64,000 nucleotides of DNA from Planctomycetaceae bacterium (GTDB lineage: Bacteria; Planctomycetota; Planctomycetia; Pirellulales; Pirellulaceae). The notes beneath the pieces are model-generated. The model was not told the DNA's origin and did no database searches. It worked only from the letters and a program-made list of their open reading frames with translations. A program made the translations under genes and the position numbers. Shown in pieces: positions 44,924 to 54,381 of the stretch (positions are counted from its first letter, which is position 1; each line of letters starts with the position of its first letter). The DNA lies in assembly GCA_012959465.1 (NCBI GenBank), contig DUDC01000196.1:15755-79754 (forward strand). Reading direction: 5' to 3'.

Positions 44924-46252
44924 ATGCTGTTTTTGCGAACCTTTCGACTCGGCTTTAAGAGCTTGCTGCTCCATCCGATGCGGTCGTTCTTAACCGTCGT
45001 CGGTATCTTTATCGGCGTCGCCAGTGTTATTTGGTTGCTCGCTATCGGTGAAGGGATTAGTCGTGAGGCCCAACGTCAGATTGAGGACTTAGGTGCCGAC
45101 ACGATCATCGTACGATCGATTAAGCCACCGTCCGAAAAGACAGCCGGGAATCGCGGCCCGACACCGTATGGCTTGAAGCGAGCAGAGTACGACGCGCTCG
45201 TATCGACGATCCCCACCATCACCAGCGCCCTCCCGATTCGGGAGATTCGCAGACAATTCCGTTACGGCGACCGGTTGGTAGACGGCCGCTTGGTTGGCTG
45301 CACGCCCGAATACGCCGAAGTGACCCGGTTGACGCCCGATCGGGGCAGGTTTCTTTCCGATGCTGACTTGTTCAACCGCAAGGACGTTTGCGTATTGGCA
45401 GCCAAAGTTGCCGAACGCTTATTCCCCTACGAAGATCCCATCGGTCGTCGCATCTACATCGCCGAGCACACCGATTACTACGAAATTGTCGGTGTGCTCA
45501 AGCACCGCAACGCAACGGCGGCAATCGGCGGCTCGTTGGCCGCTCAGGTCTTCTCCAACGACGTGTACATTCCGATCGATACGATGCGACAACGGATAGG
45601 TGATATCGTCATCACCCGTGGAAGCGGAACGTTTGAAGGTGAGATTGTCGAGTTGAACCAGATCACGCTTCGAGTTGCCAGCTCTAAAGATGTGCTGGCC
45701 ACGGCCGAACTGGTCAAGGCGACACTTCATGATGCACATGTGGACTTGGAAGATGTCGCGACGGTTGTCCCCCTCGAATTGCTCGAACAGGCCAAAACCA
45801 CACGATTGATGTTCATGGTGTTCATGGGCATGATCGCTGCCATCTCGCTCATCGTTGGCGGTATTGGCATCATGAACATCATGTTGGCGACCGTCACGGA
45901 ACGAACTCGCGAGATCGGTATTCGCCGAGCCCTCGGGGCTCGCCGGACGGATATTACTCGACAGTTTCTGGTCGAGACGGTCACGCTATCGATAGTTGGA
46001 GGAGCGGTCGGTGTGTTGGTTGGCTGTATCTGCCCACTGTCGGTCAACATTGCCCGCGACTTGATGAACTGGAAAGCACCGGAGCTGATGAGCCGATTGC
46101 CACCTATCGTTCACACCCTGGAACCGGTCATCGTCCCGGTCTCGATCCCACTGGCATTCACCATTTCGGTTATTATTGGTGTAACGTTTGGGATCTACCC
46201 GGCGATTCGAGCCGCTCAGATGGACCCGATCGAAGCGCTGCGGCACGAGTAG
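44924..46252 (+). CDS. MacB-type ABC transporter permease
   Basis: The 442-residue protein has the four-span MacB layout. One span at the N-terminus (FLTVVGIFIGVASVIWLLA) is followed by a large MacB-like periplasmic domain (residues about 45-300), then three spans near the end (MGMIAAISLIVGGIGIMNIM; VSIPLAFTISVIIGVTFGIY). The phrases ERTREIGIRRALGARR and PIEALRHE are diagnostic. Separate ATPase and permease chains are common outside E. coli. ATG 44924 is used. Confidence 0.95.
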   Translation: MLFLRTFRLGFKSLLLHPMRSFLTVVGIFIGVASVIWLLAIGEGISREAQRQIEDLGADTIIVRSIKPPSEKTAGNRGPTPYGLKRAEYDALVSTIPTITSALPIREIRRQFRYGDRLVDGRLVGCTPEYAEVTRLTPDRGRFLSDADLFNRKDVCVLAAKVAERLFPYEDPIGRRIYIAEHTDYYEIVGVLKHRNATAAIGGSLAAQVFSNDVYIPIDTMRQRIGDIVITRGSGTFEGEIVELNQITLRVASSKDVLATAELVKATLHDAHVDLEDVATVVPLELLEQAKTTRLMFMVFMGMIAAISLIVGGIGIMNIMLATVTERTREIGIRRALGARRTDITRQFLVETVTLSIVGGAVGVLVGCICPLSVNIARDLMNWKAPELMSRLPPIVHTLEPVIVPVSIPLAFTISVIIGVTFGIYPAIRAAQMDPIEALRHE

Positions 46253-46311
46253 ATCCGGTGCTGTTGATTCGAGGAGCTCGAATACGACCTCTTGCGACAA
46301 GGAGCTGGGTG

Positions 46312-47697
46312 GTGTTTTCGTCCACTTCACGGCGACATTTCCTACAGGAAGCTGGTGCCGGCGCCGGTTGGCTGGCGCTGTTGGCGATGCAGCGGTCGTT
46401 AGCCACCGAACGTCCACCACAATTCGCACCGCGAGCCAAGCGGGTGATCTGGCTATTCATGCACGGCGGCCCCAGTCAGGTCGACCTATTCGATCCCAAA
46501 CCAGATTTGGCACGCCTCAGTGGCGAGCCGCTACCGGAGAGTTTCGGGGAGGTCATGACGCGACGCAAAGTTGCGACCAACCCACTGCTCGCACCGGCGA
46601 TGCCTTTTCGGCCTCGTGGTCAATGCGGTTTGCAGGTCAGCGATTTTCTTCCGCACATCGGTGCCTGTGCCGACGAGTTATGCGTCGTACGAAGCATGCA
46701 TGGCGACAGCGTCAACCACCCGCAGTCGGTCTATCAAATGAACACGGGCAGCGTGCTGATGGGTCGACCGAGCGTTGGTAGCTGGGTTTCCTACGGGCTG
46801 GGTAGCGAGAACGATGATTTGCCCGCATTCGTCGTCCTTCCCGACCCGGGTGGTGGTCTGAAAGGTGGGCCGCCCGCCTGGGGGAACGGTTACTTGCCAG
46901 CGCGGTATCAGGGCGTGACGATGCGTCCGCAAGGTGCCCCGATTCTCAACCTCTCGCCGGCCGTCGACCAGTCGACCAGTCGGCAGCGGCAATCCCTCGA
47001 CCTGTTGGAAAAATGGAACCGTCGCCACCTCGCGGCGCGGGACAACGATGATGAGCTGGAGGCTCGAATCGCATCGTATGAGCTCGCTTACCGCATGCAA
47101 TCGGCGGCACCCGAACTGGTCGACATTCGGGGCGAAACGGCAGAAACCGAACGCCTTTACGGATTGGACCAACGGGAAACATCGGAGTTTGGTCGCCGCT
47201 GCCTACTCGCTCGTCGAATGGTCGAACGGGGCGTCCGATTTGTCCAAGTGATCTCTGGAGACACGGTCGGCTGGGACGCTCATACCGATTTGGTCAAGAA
47301 CCATACCAACTATTGTGGCCGAACCGATCGTCCTATCGCCGGTTTATTGCAGGACCTCAAACGCCGCGGCATGTTGGACGACACTCTCGTTATTTGGGGC
47401 GGCGAATTTGGTCGAATGCCGATGAGTGAACAGGGTAAGGGCCGCGATCACAACCCTTGGGGCTACTCGCTGTGGATGGCAGGAGCCGGCGTTAAACGTG
47501 GTTTCGCCTACGGGGCGACGGATGCAGTCGGCCTGCGAGCGGCAGAGAACCGAGTTCACGTGCGGGACTTCCATGCCACCGTGCTTCATCTACTTGGTCT
47601 CGACCATGAGGAGCTGTCGTATTACAACCACGGCTTGGACGAACGACTAACTGGCCCTGGCGAGGAGGCGAGGGTCGTTCATGAATTGCTCGGCTGA
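46312..47697 (+). CDS. DUF1501 family protein (Tat-exported)
   Basis: The second DUF1501 protein in the window, about 461 residues. It has a twin-arginine signal (STSRRHFLQEAGAGAGWLAL) and motifs WLFMHGGPSQVDLFDPKP, VVRSMHGDSVNH, VIWGGEFGRMP and GRDHNPWGYSLWMAG. The start is uncertain: AAGGAG precedes two GTG codons (46309, 46312), and 46312 gives the better spacing; an in-frame GTG at 46258 is less likely. It begins about 60 nt after the MacB-like permease and overlaps the next gene by 17 nt. The activity is unknown. Confidence 0.88.
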   Translation: MFSSTSRRHFLQEAGAGAGWLALLAMQRSLATERPPQFAPRAKRVIWLFMHGGPSQVDLFDPKPDLARLSGEPLPESFGEVMTRRKVATNPLLAPAMPFRPRGQCGLQVSDFLPHIGACADELCVVRSMHGDSVNHPQSVYQMNTGSVLMGRPSVGSWVSYGLGSENDDLPAFVVLPDPGGGLKGGPPAWGNGYLPARYQGVTMRPQGAPILNLSPAVDQSTSRQRQSLDLLEKWNRRHLAARDNDDELEARIASYELAYRMQSAAPELVDIRGETAETERLYGLDQRETSEFGRRCLLARRMVERGVRFVQVISGDTVGWDAHTDLVKNHTNYCGRTDRPIAGLLQDLKRRGMLDDTLVIWGGEFGRMPMSEQGKGRDHNPWGYSLWMAGAGVKRGFAYGATDAVGLRAAENRVHVRDFHATVLHLLGLDHEELSYYNHGLDERLTGPGEEARVVHELLG

Positions 47698-49612
47698 ATC
47701 GAAGGTGGACGTTCGCGGTCTCCGGGTCGGCTGGCTCACGGTGATGACGTTCGCGCTTTGTGCAACTGTCGCGTCCCTGACAACGCTAGTGTGGTGCGGT
47801 GAACCGAAAGACAGATCGCTCGATGAGGCCGCGGCCGACGAACTGCCACTCGACTCGCCCGACCAAGATCACTGGTCTTATCTACCACTTGAGGCACCGC
47901 CAGTACCTTCGGTTACCGATGGGGCCTGGGCGAATACTGCGGTGGACCGCTTCATTCTTCGCCGCTTGGAAGACGACGGGCTGCATCCGCAAGCGATGAC
48001 TGACCGACGCACACTGATCCGCCGACTCAGTTTTGACTTATTGGGAATTCCTCCCACTCTCGATGATTTCGAACGATTCCTGGCCGACCGACGTCCCGAT
48101 GCCTACGAACGTTTGGTGGAACGTTATCTCGTGTCCCCGCGATACGGCGAACATCTAGCGCAGTTCTGGCTCGACCTGGCTCGTTTTGCCGAAACTGACG
48201 GTTTCGAACACGACAAGGAGCGACCCAAAGCGTGGCGATACCGTGACTGGGTCGTCTCAAGCTTAAATGCCGGCATACCGTATGACACGTTCCTGTCGCT
48301 GCAGGTCGCAGGTGATCTCCTGCATCCCGGCATTGCCTCGGCTCGTAATGCCACGGCATTTTGTCTCTCCGGACCCGACATGCCGGATATCAATTCGCAA
48401 GACGAGCGTTTTCACAATGTGTTGAACGAAATGACGGGCACGGTCGGCGAAGTCCTCTTGGGACTACAATTTCAATGCGCTCAATGCCACGACCATAAAT
48501 ACGACGCCATTAGTCAAGCGGATTTCTACCGGCTACGAGCCATCTTCGAACCGGGTGTCAGTGTCAAACGCAACAAGTCGCTGGAAACCCTCGATGAAAG
48601 GGATAACAAAGAATCCCGCCAGCCGCGACTGTGGATCAAAGGCGATTGGCGTCGCCCCGGACCGACAGTCGTGCCCGCGTTCCCGCGAGTGGTCAACAGC
48701 GCCGAAACTCGCCCCGAAGACCTGGCGGAAAATCCCCGAGTTGCTTTCGCGCGCTGGCTCACCGGCGGAGCGTCGCGAATAACCGCTCGCGTGATGGTCA
48801 ACCGAATGTGGCAACTGCATTTTGGAAATGGCTTCACCGACTCGCCAAACGACGTCGGTGTCGTGGGCGACACACCCACTCACCCGGAACTAATCGATTG
48901 GCTGGCCGCCGACTTTCGTAGCGATTGGAGTCTCAAACGATTGCAACGCACGATCGTGCTATCGAGTGTCTACCGGCAAGCAAGCCGCCCGGTGGAGACA
49001 ACCGATCTCGCTCGGTGGAAGAATACCTTGGCAGCAGATCCCGACGGGACATTACTAAGTCGCTTTCCGCGACGGCGGGTCCGAGCCGAGGTCGTGCGGG
49101 ACGCGATGTTGGTCGCCGCTGACAGCATGTTCTGGAAGCAGGGAGGGCCCGGTGTTCGCCCGCCGTTGCCCGCAGAACTGCGGGTGACACTCTTGCGAAA
49201 TCAATGGAATGTCACCGAGGATCGCAGCGAGCACTTTCGACGCAGTCTGTTCGTTTTTGCGCGGCGCAATTTGAGGTATCCCGTGCTGGAAGCCTTCGAC
49301 CGCCCCGATGCAAACGCATCGTGCGGCAAGCGGGCCGTTTCCACCACCGCTCCCCAAGCATTGTTCATGCTCAACTCGAGTTTCTCATGGCAGCTCGCCC
49401 GACGTCTAGCGATGCGGGTTGCCAGCCAATCGGCGGATCCCGCACAACGAATTCGATACCTGTTCCGCGCTACTTTCACTCGCGAGCCAACCGCCGAGGA
49501 GATCAGCGAATCGCTCGAGTTCCTCTCCGCAACGGAGGATGATGGGATTTCACCGCTCACAGAACTCGCTCTGGTGCTGTTCAACAGTAACGAGTTTTAC
49601 TACATCGATTGA
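47681..49612 (+). CDS. DUF1549/DUF1553 protein (planctomycete surface-protein type)
   Basis: The 643-residue product has a membrane or signal segment (residues about 18-40), then DUF1549 (about 80-300) and DUF1553 (about 350-630). Visible motifs: ILRRLEDDGLHPQ, RRLSFDLLGIPPTLDDFERF, RYGEHLAQFWLDLARFAETD, and LQFQCAQCHDHKYD. The last contains a CxxCH, a possible heme or metal site. Later come NRMWQLHFGNGF, LPRRRVRAE-like FPRRRVRAEVVRDAML, and QALFMLNSSF. The usual N-terminal cytochrome-like domain is missing. It overlaps DUF1501 and follows it; in most such pairs the order is reversed. Function is unknown. Confidence 0.9.
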   Translation: MNCSAESKVDVRGLRVGWLTVMTFALCATVASLTTLVWCGEPKDRSLDEAAADELPLDSPDQDHWSYLPLEAPPVPSVTDGAWANTAVDRFILRRLEDDGLHPQAMTDRRTLIRRLSFDLLGIPPTLDDFERFLADRRPDAYERLVERYLVSPRYGEHLAQFWLDLARFAETDGFEHDKERPKAWRYRDWVVSSLNAGIPYDTFLSLQVAGDLLHPGIASARNATAFCLSGPDMPDINSQDERFHNVLNEMTGTVGEVLLGLQFQCAQCHDHKYDAISQADFYRLRAIFEPGVSVKRNKSLETLDERDNKESRQPRLWIKGDWRRPGPTVVPAFPRVVNSAETRPEDLAENPRVAFARWLTGGASRITARVMVNRMWQLHFGNGFTDSPNDVGVVGDTPTHPELIDWLAADFRSDWSLKRLQRTIVLSSVYRQASRPVETTDLARWKNTLAADPDGTLLSRFPRRRVRAEVVRDAMLVAADSMFWKQGGPGVRPPLPAELRVTLLRNQWNVTEDRSEHFRRSLFVFARRNLRYPVLEAFDRPDANASCGKRAVSTTAPQALFMLNSSFSWQLARRLAMRVASQSADPAQRIRYLFRATFTREPTAEEISESLEFLSATEDDGISPLTELALVLFNSNEFYYID

Positions 49613-49767
49613 GCCTACCGCATTGCCCACTTGCTTGTGTTTCGTCCTTGTAATTGCGGCGGTTTGCATCCCGCTTCTCAGCCCGTCGACATTCCCAGCT
49701 GCACAAATTTTCCTGCGAACCGTACTTTTGGGGTAGTGGAAGATCACTTGGTTCTTGAATTACACCG

Positions 49768-49810
49768 TTGACTTGGTGGTGGTGCACGTACACAATTTAG
49801 ACACGCTAAA
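49768..49810 (+). promoter_or_regulatory. Promoter with operator-like dyad before blaI
   Basis: TTGACT (49768-49773), 17 nt, CACAAT (49791-49796) gives a fair sigma-70 type pair. A perfect dyad TTTAG-ACACG-CTAAA (49796-49810) overlaps its downstream edge, as expected for a repressor site. It lies about 70 nt before the blaI ATG. The dyad does not match the classical BlaI operator closely, so self-repression is inference. Confidence 0.4.
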
Positions 49811-49879
49811 AAATTAACTCATTTGGTTCGTTGTGGCCAATCCTCCTCTTCACCGTTTCGTTATACAAAGAGTTTCGCC

Positions 49880-50290
49880 ATGAAGCCGCGTAATTCGTAT
49901 AGCCCGTCCAGCTTGAGCCGTCGTGAACGGCAGATCATGGACATTATTTACGCGCTCACTGAGGCATCGGTAAACCAGGTGCTGGAACGCCTCCCCGATC
50001 CGCCCGGCCGAACGGCGGTCCGCACTTTGTTGCGGATTCTGGAAGAGAAGGCGCACGTGGTACACCACAAGCTGGGACGTGAGTTTATCTACCAGCCGAC
50101 CAGGCCTCGAAAGCGAGCGGGGATCTCCGCTTTCCAACAAGTGCTCGACATCTTCTACAACGGGTCGATCGAAAAAGCAGTCGCAGCGCATCTTTCCGAT
50201 GCCGAAGTCATTGCGGACGAGGAACTGGTTCGCTTGGAGGCATTAATAGAAAGAGCAAAGGGGCAGGAAGCGAAGAAGTCAAAGAGCTGA
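49880..50290 (+). CDS. BlaI/MecI/CopY-family repressor
   Basis: A 136-residue winged-helix repressor. LSRRERQIMDIIYALTEASV starts the helix-turn-helix, and NQVLERLPDPPGRTAVRTLL followed by RILEEKAHVVHHKLGREFIY is the recognition helix and wing. The C-terminal part would be the dimer and protease-cleavage region. In beta-lactam systems the partner metalloprotease BlaR1 triggers its removal. Here the next gene, 66 nt on, is an M56 protease, so the pair is kept. ATG 49880 with AAAGAG before it is used; a longer frame exists. Confidence 0.92.
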   Translation: MKPRNSYSPSSLSRRERQIMDIIYALTEASVNQVLERLPDPPGRTAVRTLLRILEEKAHVVHHKLGREFIYQPTRPRKRAGISAFQQVLDIFYNGSIEKAVAAHLSDAEVIADEELVRLEALIERAKGQEAKKSKS

Positions 50291-50356
50291 GAGTGGGCGG
50301 AGGCATTTTTGCGTTAACTGATTAAAAAATAACGCTGGGGCGTAGGAACAGAGCAA

Positions 50357-52159
50357 ATGAATGGGGTTGTAATAGAGAATTGGGCGTTGGATTGGTTCTC
50401 CTGGTGGAGCACCGTATCCGTAAGAGGAACCATCGTGATGCTGGCCGTTCTGACGGTCGTTTATACGACGCAACGGTGGACTGGGCCGGCATGGCGTTTT
50501 CTGGCCTGCCTGTTCGCGATCGGCGGGCTGGCAATCGCCGCAGCGACGTCGGTGTGCGGATGGCGTTGGGAGGTGTTGCCGTCAGAGTGGCAGCTGACGC
50601 AAACGCTGCCCGAGTTGAGTGTCATGCCACTTCAGTGGGTGTTTCTGACCTGGGCCTTGGGCGTTGTTTGGTTCTTTGGCCGCCTGTTGCTGGGGCATTT
50701 GAATTTGTGGTTATTGAGCGCGACAACACCAGCGGTCGATTCGGTCGCCTTGTTGACTCGCATCGAGAGGCTACGACAAAAAATTGGTTTGCGACGTAAG
50801 ATCCATATCGTTGCCAGTTCGCGACGCTCCGTGCCCATGACTTGGGGCGTCTTCCGAGTGAATTTATTGCTACCAACCGACGTACTCAACTGGCCAGACG
50901 ATCGACTGGATGCCGTGATACTCCACGAAATGGCTCATATCCGTCGATGGGATTGTTTTTGGCAGTGGTGCAGCCAAACGATCTCTTGTCTGTTTTGGTT
51001 TAACCCAGTGGTTTGGTTGGCCAATCGGAAGATGTGGCACGAACGCGAAATCGCCTGTGACGCGTTGGCGATTGGCGCCGGTGCAGTGCCGACGGCATAC
51101 GCGGAAGCGTTACTTGCCGTTTCACGGCCGACGCGTCAATCAAATCAACTATTGGCCGTGGCGATGGCCGGCGGCAGCGTTTTGTACCGCCGTTTGGAGT
51201 CGATCTTGGAACAGCCACACGGCCGCGCCAGGGTTTCTCGATTTTGGTTGGCGGCCTGGACAGCGGTCATCTTCCTGGCCACCGTCGTTCAACCACGGTG
51301 TCTAACCAATTCGCTGAAAACGGCGATAGCGGACCCACAGCCGACGAACCCTGTCGACGCGGAACAACCGTCTCCGCAACGCGCCAAGGGATCGACTACA
51401 TTTGCATCGGGGCATGTCCGTTTCGACCCTCTCCTGCGCATCATTGTCTCGGATAATCCCGCGCCGAAGCTACCGAGTGAGCTGCTATTCCATGATCGCA
51501 CGATAGAAACCAACCTATCGATGACAGGCAAACATGGGTCGGGTGTTGCGATTAAACTTGTCTGTTGTCCGGTCAGTGAAGGGGTCTGGGAGGCGATCAG
51601 TCGCCTCGATCCGCGGAAGTTGTCGCGATCGGCCAAGATGCCCGATGGCTCGTTGTGCCTTCAAATTGCTCCGTCGGTTGTGGAATTGGACTTGGATCGA
51701 GTCGATGTGGGTGACTGGAGCCGTCTGCCATACCTTCCGCATTTGACACGACTCTCGATCCGTGACACGGATGTCGACAAAACGAGCCTGGCCTTTCTCG
51801 CTCGGCTTCCCAAGCTGCGACAGCTCTCATTGGTCGGTATCAAGGTAACGCGAGCCGGTTTGGAAGAGATTGCTCGTTCGAAGTCCATCGAGGATTTGGA
51901 TTTGACCGGAGCTCACTTCGATTGCCAGACTCTGGTAGCATTAGCAAAAATGACAAGTCTCCGCACGATACAATTAGGATGTGTTGACGAGTCGGTGTTA
52001 CGAATTCTGGCTGGCCTTCCCAACTTGCATTCGGTGGTTATTCGAAACAGCGTTGGTGAAGTGTTTGGCCCCCATTCGCCCAATCAGTGGCTCAAGAGGA
52101 TAGGAGAGCGAGGCTGCCCGGCCAATTGCCCAGACGGCAAGCGGATCAAGGTTGGTTAG
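50357..52159 (+). CDS. BlaR1-like M56 metalloprotease with leucine-rich repeats
   Basis: The 600-residue membrane protein has N-terminal spans (residues about 15-115) and an M56 zinc protease domain with VILHEMAHIRRWD (HExxH, near residue 195) and HEREIACDALAIGAG (third zinc ligand Glu/Asp region). A further span (FWLAAWTAVIFLATVV) follows. The outer part has no penicillin-binding domain. It holds about five leucine-rich repeats (LTRLSIRDTDVD; LRQLSLVGIKVTRAGL; IEDLDLTGAHFD; LRTIQLGCVD; LHSVVIRNSVG). Such repeats usually bind proteins. It would sense a signal and cut the BlaI-type repressor (known for BlaR1, inferred here). Confidence 0.88.
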   Translation: MNGVVIENWALDWFSWWSTVSVRGTIVMLAVLTVVYTTQRWTGPAWRFLACLFAIGGLAIAAATSVCGWRWEVLPSEWQLTQTLPELSVMPLQWVFLTWALGVVWFFGRLLLGHLNLWLLSATTPAVDSVALLTRIERLRQKIGLRRKIHIVASSRRSVPMTWGVFRVNLLLPTDVLNWPDDRLDAVILHEMAHIRRWDCFWQWCSQTISCLFWFNPVVWLANRKMWHEREIACDALAIGAGAVPTAYAEALLAVSRPTRQSNQLLAVAMAGGSVLYRRLESILEQPHGRARVSRFWLAAWTAVIFLATVVQPRCLTNSLKTAIADPQPTNPVDAEQPSPQRAKGSTTFASGHVRFDPLLRIIVSDNPAPKLPSELLFHDRTIETNLSMTGKHGSGVAIKLVCCPVSEGVWEAISRLDPRKLSRSAKMPDGSLCLQIAPSVVELDLDRVDVGDWSRLPYLPHLTRLSIRDTDVDKTSLAFLARLPKLRQLSLVGIKVTRAGLEEIARSKSIEDLDLTGAHFDCQTLVALAKMTSLRTIQLGCVDESVLRILAGLPNLHSVVIRNSVGEVFGPHSPNQWLKRIGERGCPANCPDGKRIKVG

Positions 52160-52245
52160 TTCTTCACGTCCGAAGATCGATGCTCGTCCGAAAAACTTTC
52201 ATAACGAATTCTCAACGCGAAATTCTTCGAGTCAGGACTTCTCTC

Positions 52246-54381
52246 ATGGTCAAGTCGACACACCGTCAAAAGCTCATTCCAAGTCTTCTCACCAACTTCA
52301 AATGGGTGACAGACGGCTGCAAGTTCTTGACGATCATTGGGCTGGTATGCCTGACAACGACGACTCTGTCAGCCCAGGAACAATCCGGCTTTAAAATTCG
52401 AGTCAAGTCGGGCCAAGATCGACAAATCAGTTACTACGTTGGGCGAGGCCTCGAGGACGGTCATCTGCTTCAACGCCCAATAGACGATGAGATTTCTGAA
52501 CGAGCATTGCGTATTTTTCTCAAACGGCTGGACAGTCGCAAATACTATTTCATCCAGTCAGACATCGATGAATTCCAAGAGTATGCGACAACGCTCGACG
52601 AGCTACTCCTGAATCGCGACGTCAGTCCGGGCACGATCATGTTCCTTCGGTACATTGAGCGTATTGATGATCGCGTCAAAGATATTAAGGAACTTTTGTC
52701 GGGTGAATTCGATTTCTCGGTCGATGAAGAGGTGGTCACGTCCGGTGAAGAGGAAACTTACGCAGCGGATTCTGCCGCCGTTCGTGATCGATGGCGAAAA
52801 CGCCTGAAACACGAGTTGTTGGTTCTTCAACAGACGGATGATGCTGACAACGATGAGGGCGAGCCCGAGGCCGGTGACGACGAGAAAGAGAGCCCGACGG
52901 AAATACTGATAAAGCGGTACGTGAACTTTCAGCGCCGCATGAAGCAGACCGACTCGGACGAGGTTCTGGAATACTACCTGACAGCCATTACGTCCAGCTT
53001 CGACCCGCATTCCAATTACTTTTCTCCCAGTTCCCTAGAAGATTTCCGCATCCGTATGGGACTCAACTACCAGGGAATCGGCGCTGAATTGTCCGACGTG
53101 GACGGCAAAGCGATCATCCAACGGATCATGTCCAACGGCGGTGCCGACAAGGCAGGTGAACTAAAGGCTGGTGACCGAATCATCGGCGTCGGGCAAGGCA
53201 AAGACGGGGATATGGTCGATGTGTCCAACTCGAAACTCCAGGACATCATCGAATTGATTCGAGGTCCCGAGGGTACACTTGTTCGCCTCAACGTCATCCC
53301 GAAGGGCGAAACCGATGTTCAGACATACAGCATTACTCGCACCCGGATCGAACTTGCTGACAATGCGGCCAAGTCGGTCATCATGGAAGTGGGCGAGGGC
53401 GACGAGAAAATCAAGGTTGGGGTTATCAACTTACCGAGCTTCTACCTCGACATGAGCGCCGTACGGCGAAACGATCCCAATGCCCGAAGCACCACTCGCG
53501 ACGTCCAGCGATTACTGGTCGATTTCAAGAAAAATGACGTCGACGCGGTCATTGTCGATTTACGTCGCAATGGTGGCGGTAGTTTGCCGGAGGCCGTGTC
53601 GCTGACGGGGCTGTTTATCAAACAAGGACCGATTGTCCAAGTGAAGGACCCAGTCAATGGAATCGTGCGGCAGTCGGACCGGAATCCATCGATCGCCTGG
53701 AATGGGCCATTGGTTGTACTGAACAGTCGCTTCAGCGCCAGTGCCAGCGAGATTTTTGCCGGTGCTTTGCAAGACTATCGACGGGCTCTCATCGTCGGCG
53801 ATTCTTCGACACACGGGAAGGGAACCGTGCAGAGCTTGCAAGAGCTCGGACCCGCAGTCTTCAAAACGAACAACCCGCTCAATCTTGGCGCGTTAAAGAT
53901 CACTATCCAACAGTTTTATCGGCCCAGTGGAGCAAGCACTCAAAACCGCGGCGTGATTTCGGATGTCGTGGTGCCCTCGTTTGCCGAACATTTCTCAGAA
54001 GGTGAAGCGGCACTGGATTATGCAATCCCCTTCGATGAAATCCCCGCGTCGACATTTTCAATGCGGGATGATACCAGCGTACAGATCATCGCCGAACTAC
54101 AGAAACGTTCCGGCAAGCGAGTGGCTGAATCCGAGGAATTCAGCTTATTGAATAAGCGAATCGCCAGTTACAAGGAACGTCAAAAGCGAAAGACGATTCC
54201 CTTGCAAAAAGAGAAATTCAACGCGTTGCGAAAACAAATCGATGACGATCGCAAGGAACAACAGCGACTGTTCATCCAGAACGATGGCAAGGGCGATGTG
54301 GTTACCCGCGACTATTATTTCGAGGAGATCCTCGCCATTACTGCCGACTACGTGCGTCAATCTTCCGAGACCGACGAGTAA
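52246..54381 (+). CDS. Prc/Tsp-type S41 C-terminal processing protease
   Basis: The 711-residue protein is of the long Prc type. A signal or anchor (FLTIIGLVCLTTTTLSAQ) is followed by a helical N-terminal domain with an acidic insertion (about 200-235), a PDZ domain (MGLNYQGIGAELSDVDGK; GELKAGDRIIGVGQ) and the protease core. Ser is in RFSASASEIFAGA (about residue 500) and Lys in STHGKGTVQS. The C-terminal DUF3340-like helical part is rich in charged residues. Prc trims and destroys periplasmic proteins. AGGA lies before ATG 52246; 52180 is an alternative. It starts 86 nt after the M56-LRR gene and may act in the same circuit. Confidence 0.93.
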   Translation: MVKSTHRQKLIPSLLTNFKWVTDGCKFLTIIGLVCLTTTTLSAQEQSGFKIRVKSGQDRQISYYVGRGLEDGHLLQRPIDDEISERALRIFLKRLDSRKYYFIQSDIDEFQEYATTLDELLLNRDVSPGTIMFLRYIERIDDRVKDIKELLSGEFDFSVDEEVVTSGEEETYAADSAAVRDRWRKRLKHELLVLQQTDDADNDEGEPEAGDDEKESPTEILIKRYVNFQRRMKQTDSDEVLEYYLTAITSSFDPHSNYFSPSSLEDFRIRMGLNYQGIGAELSDVDGKAIIQRIMSNGGADKAGELKAGDRIIGVGQGKDGDMVDVSNSKLQDIIELIRGPEGTLVRLNVIPKGETDVQTYSITRTRIELADNAAKSVIMEVGEGDEKIKVGVINLPSFYLDMSAVRRNDPNARSTTRDVQRLLVDFKKNDVDAVIVDLRRNGGGSLPEAVSLTGLFIKQGPIVQVKDPVNGIVRQSDRNPSIAWNGPLVVLNSRFSASASEIFAGALQDYRRALIVGDSSTHGKGTVQSLQELGPAVFKTNNPLNLGALKITIQQFYRPSGASTQNRGVISDVVVPSFAEHFSEGEAALDYAIPFDEIPASTFSMRDDTSVQIIAELQKRSGKRVAESEEFSLLNKRIASYKERQKRKTIPLQKEKFNALRKQIDDDRKEQQRLFIQNDGKGDVVTRDYYFEEILAITADYVRQSSETDE

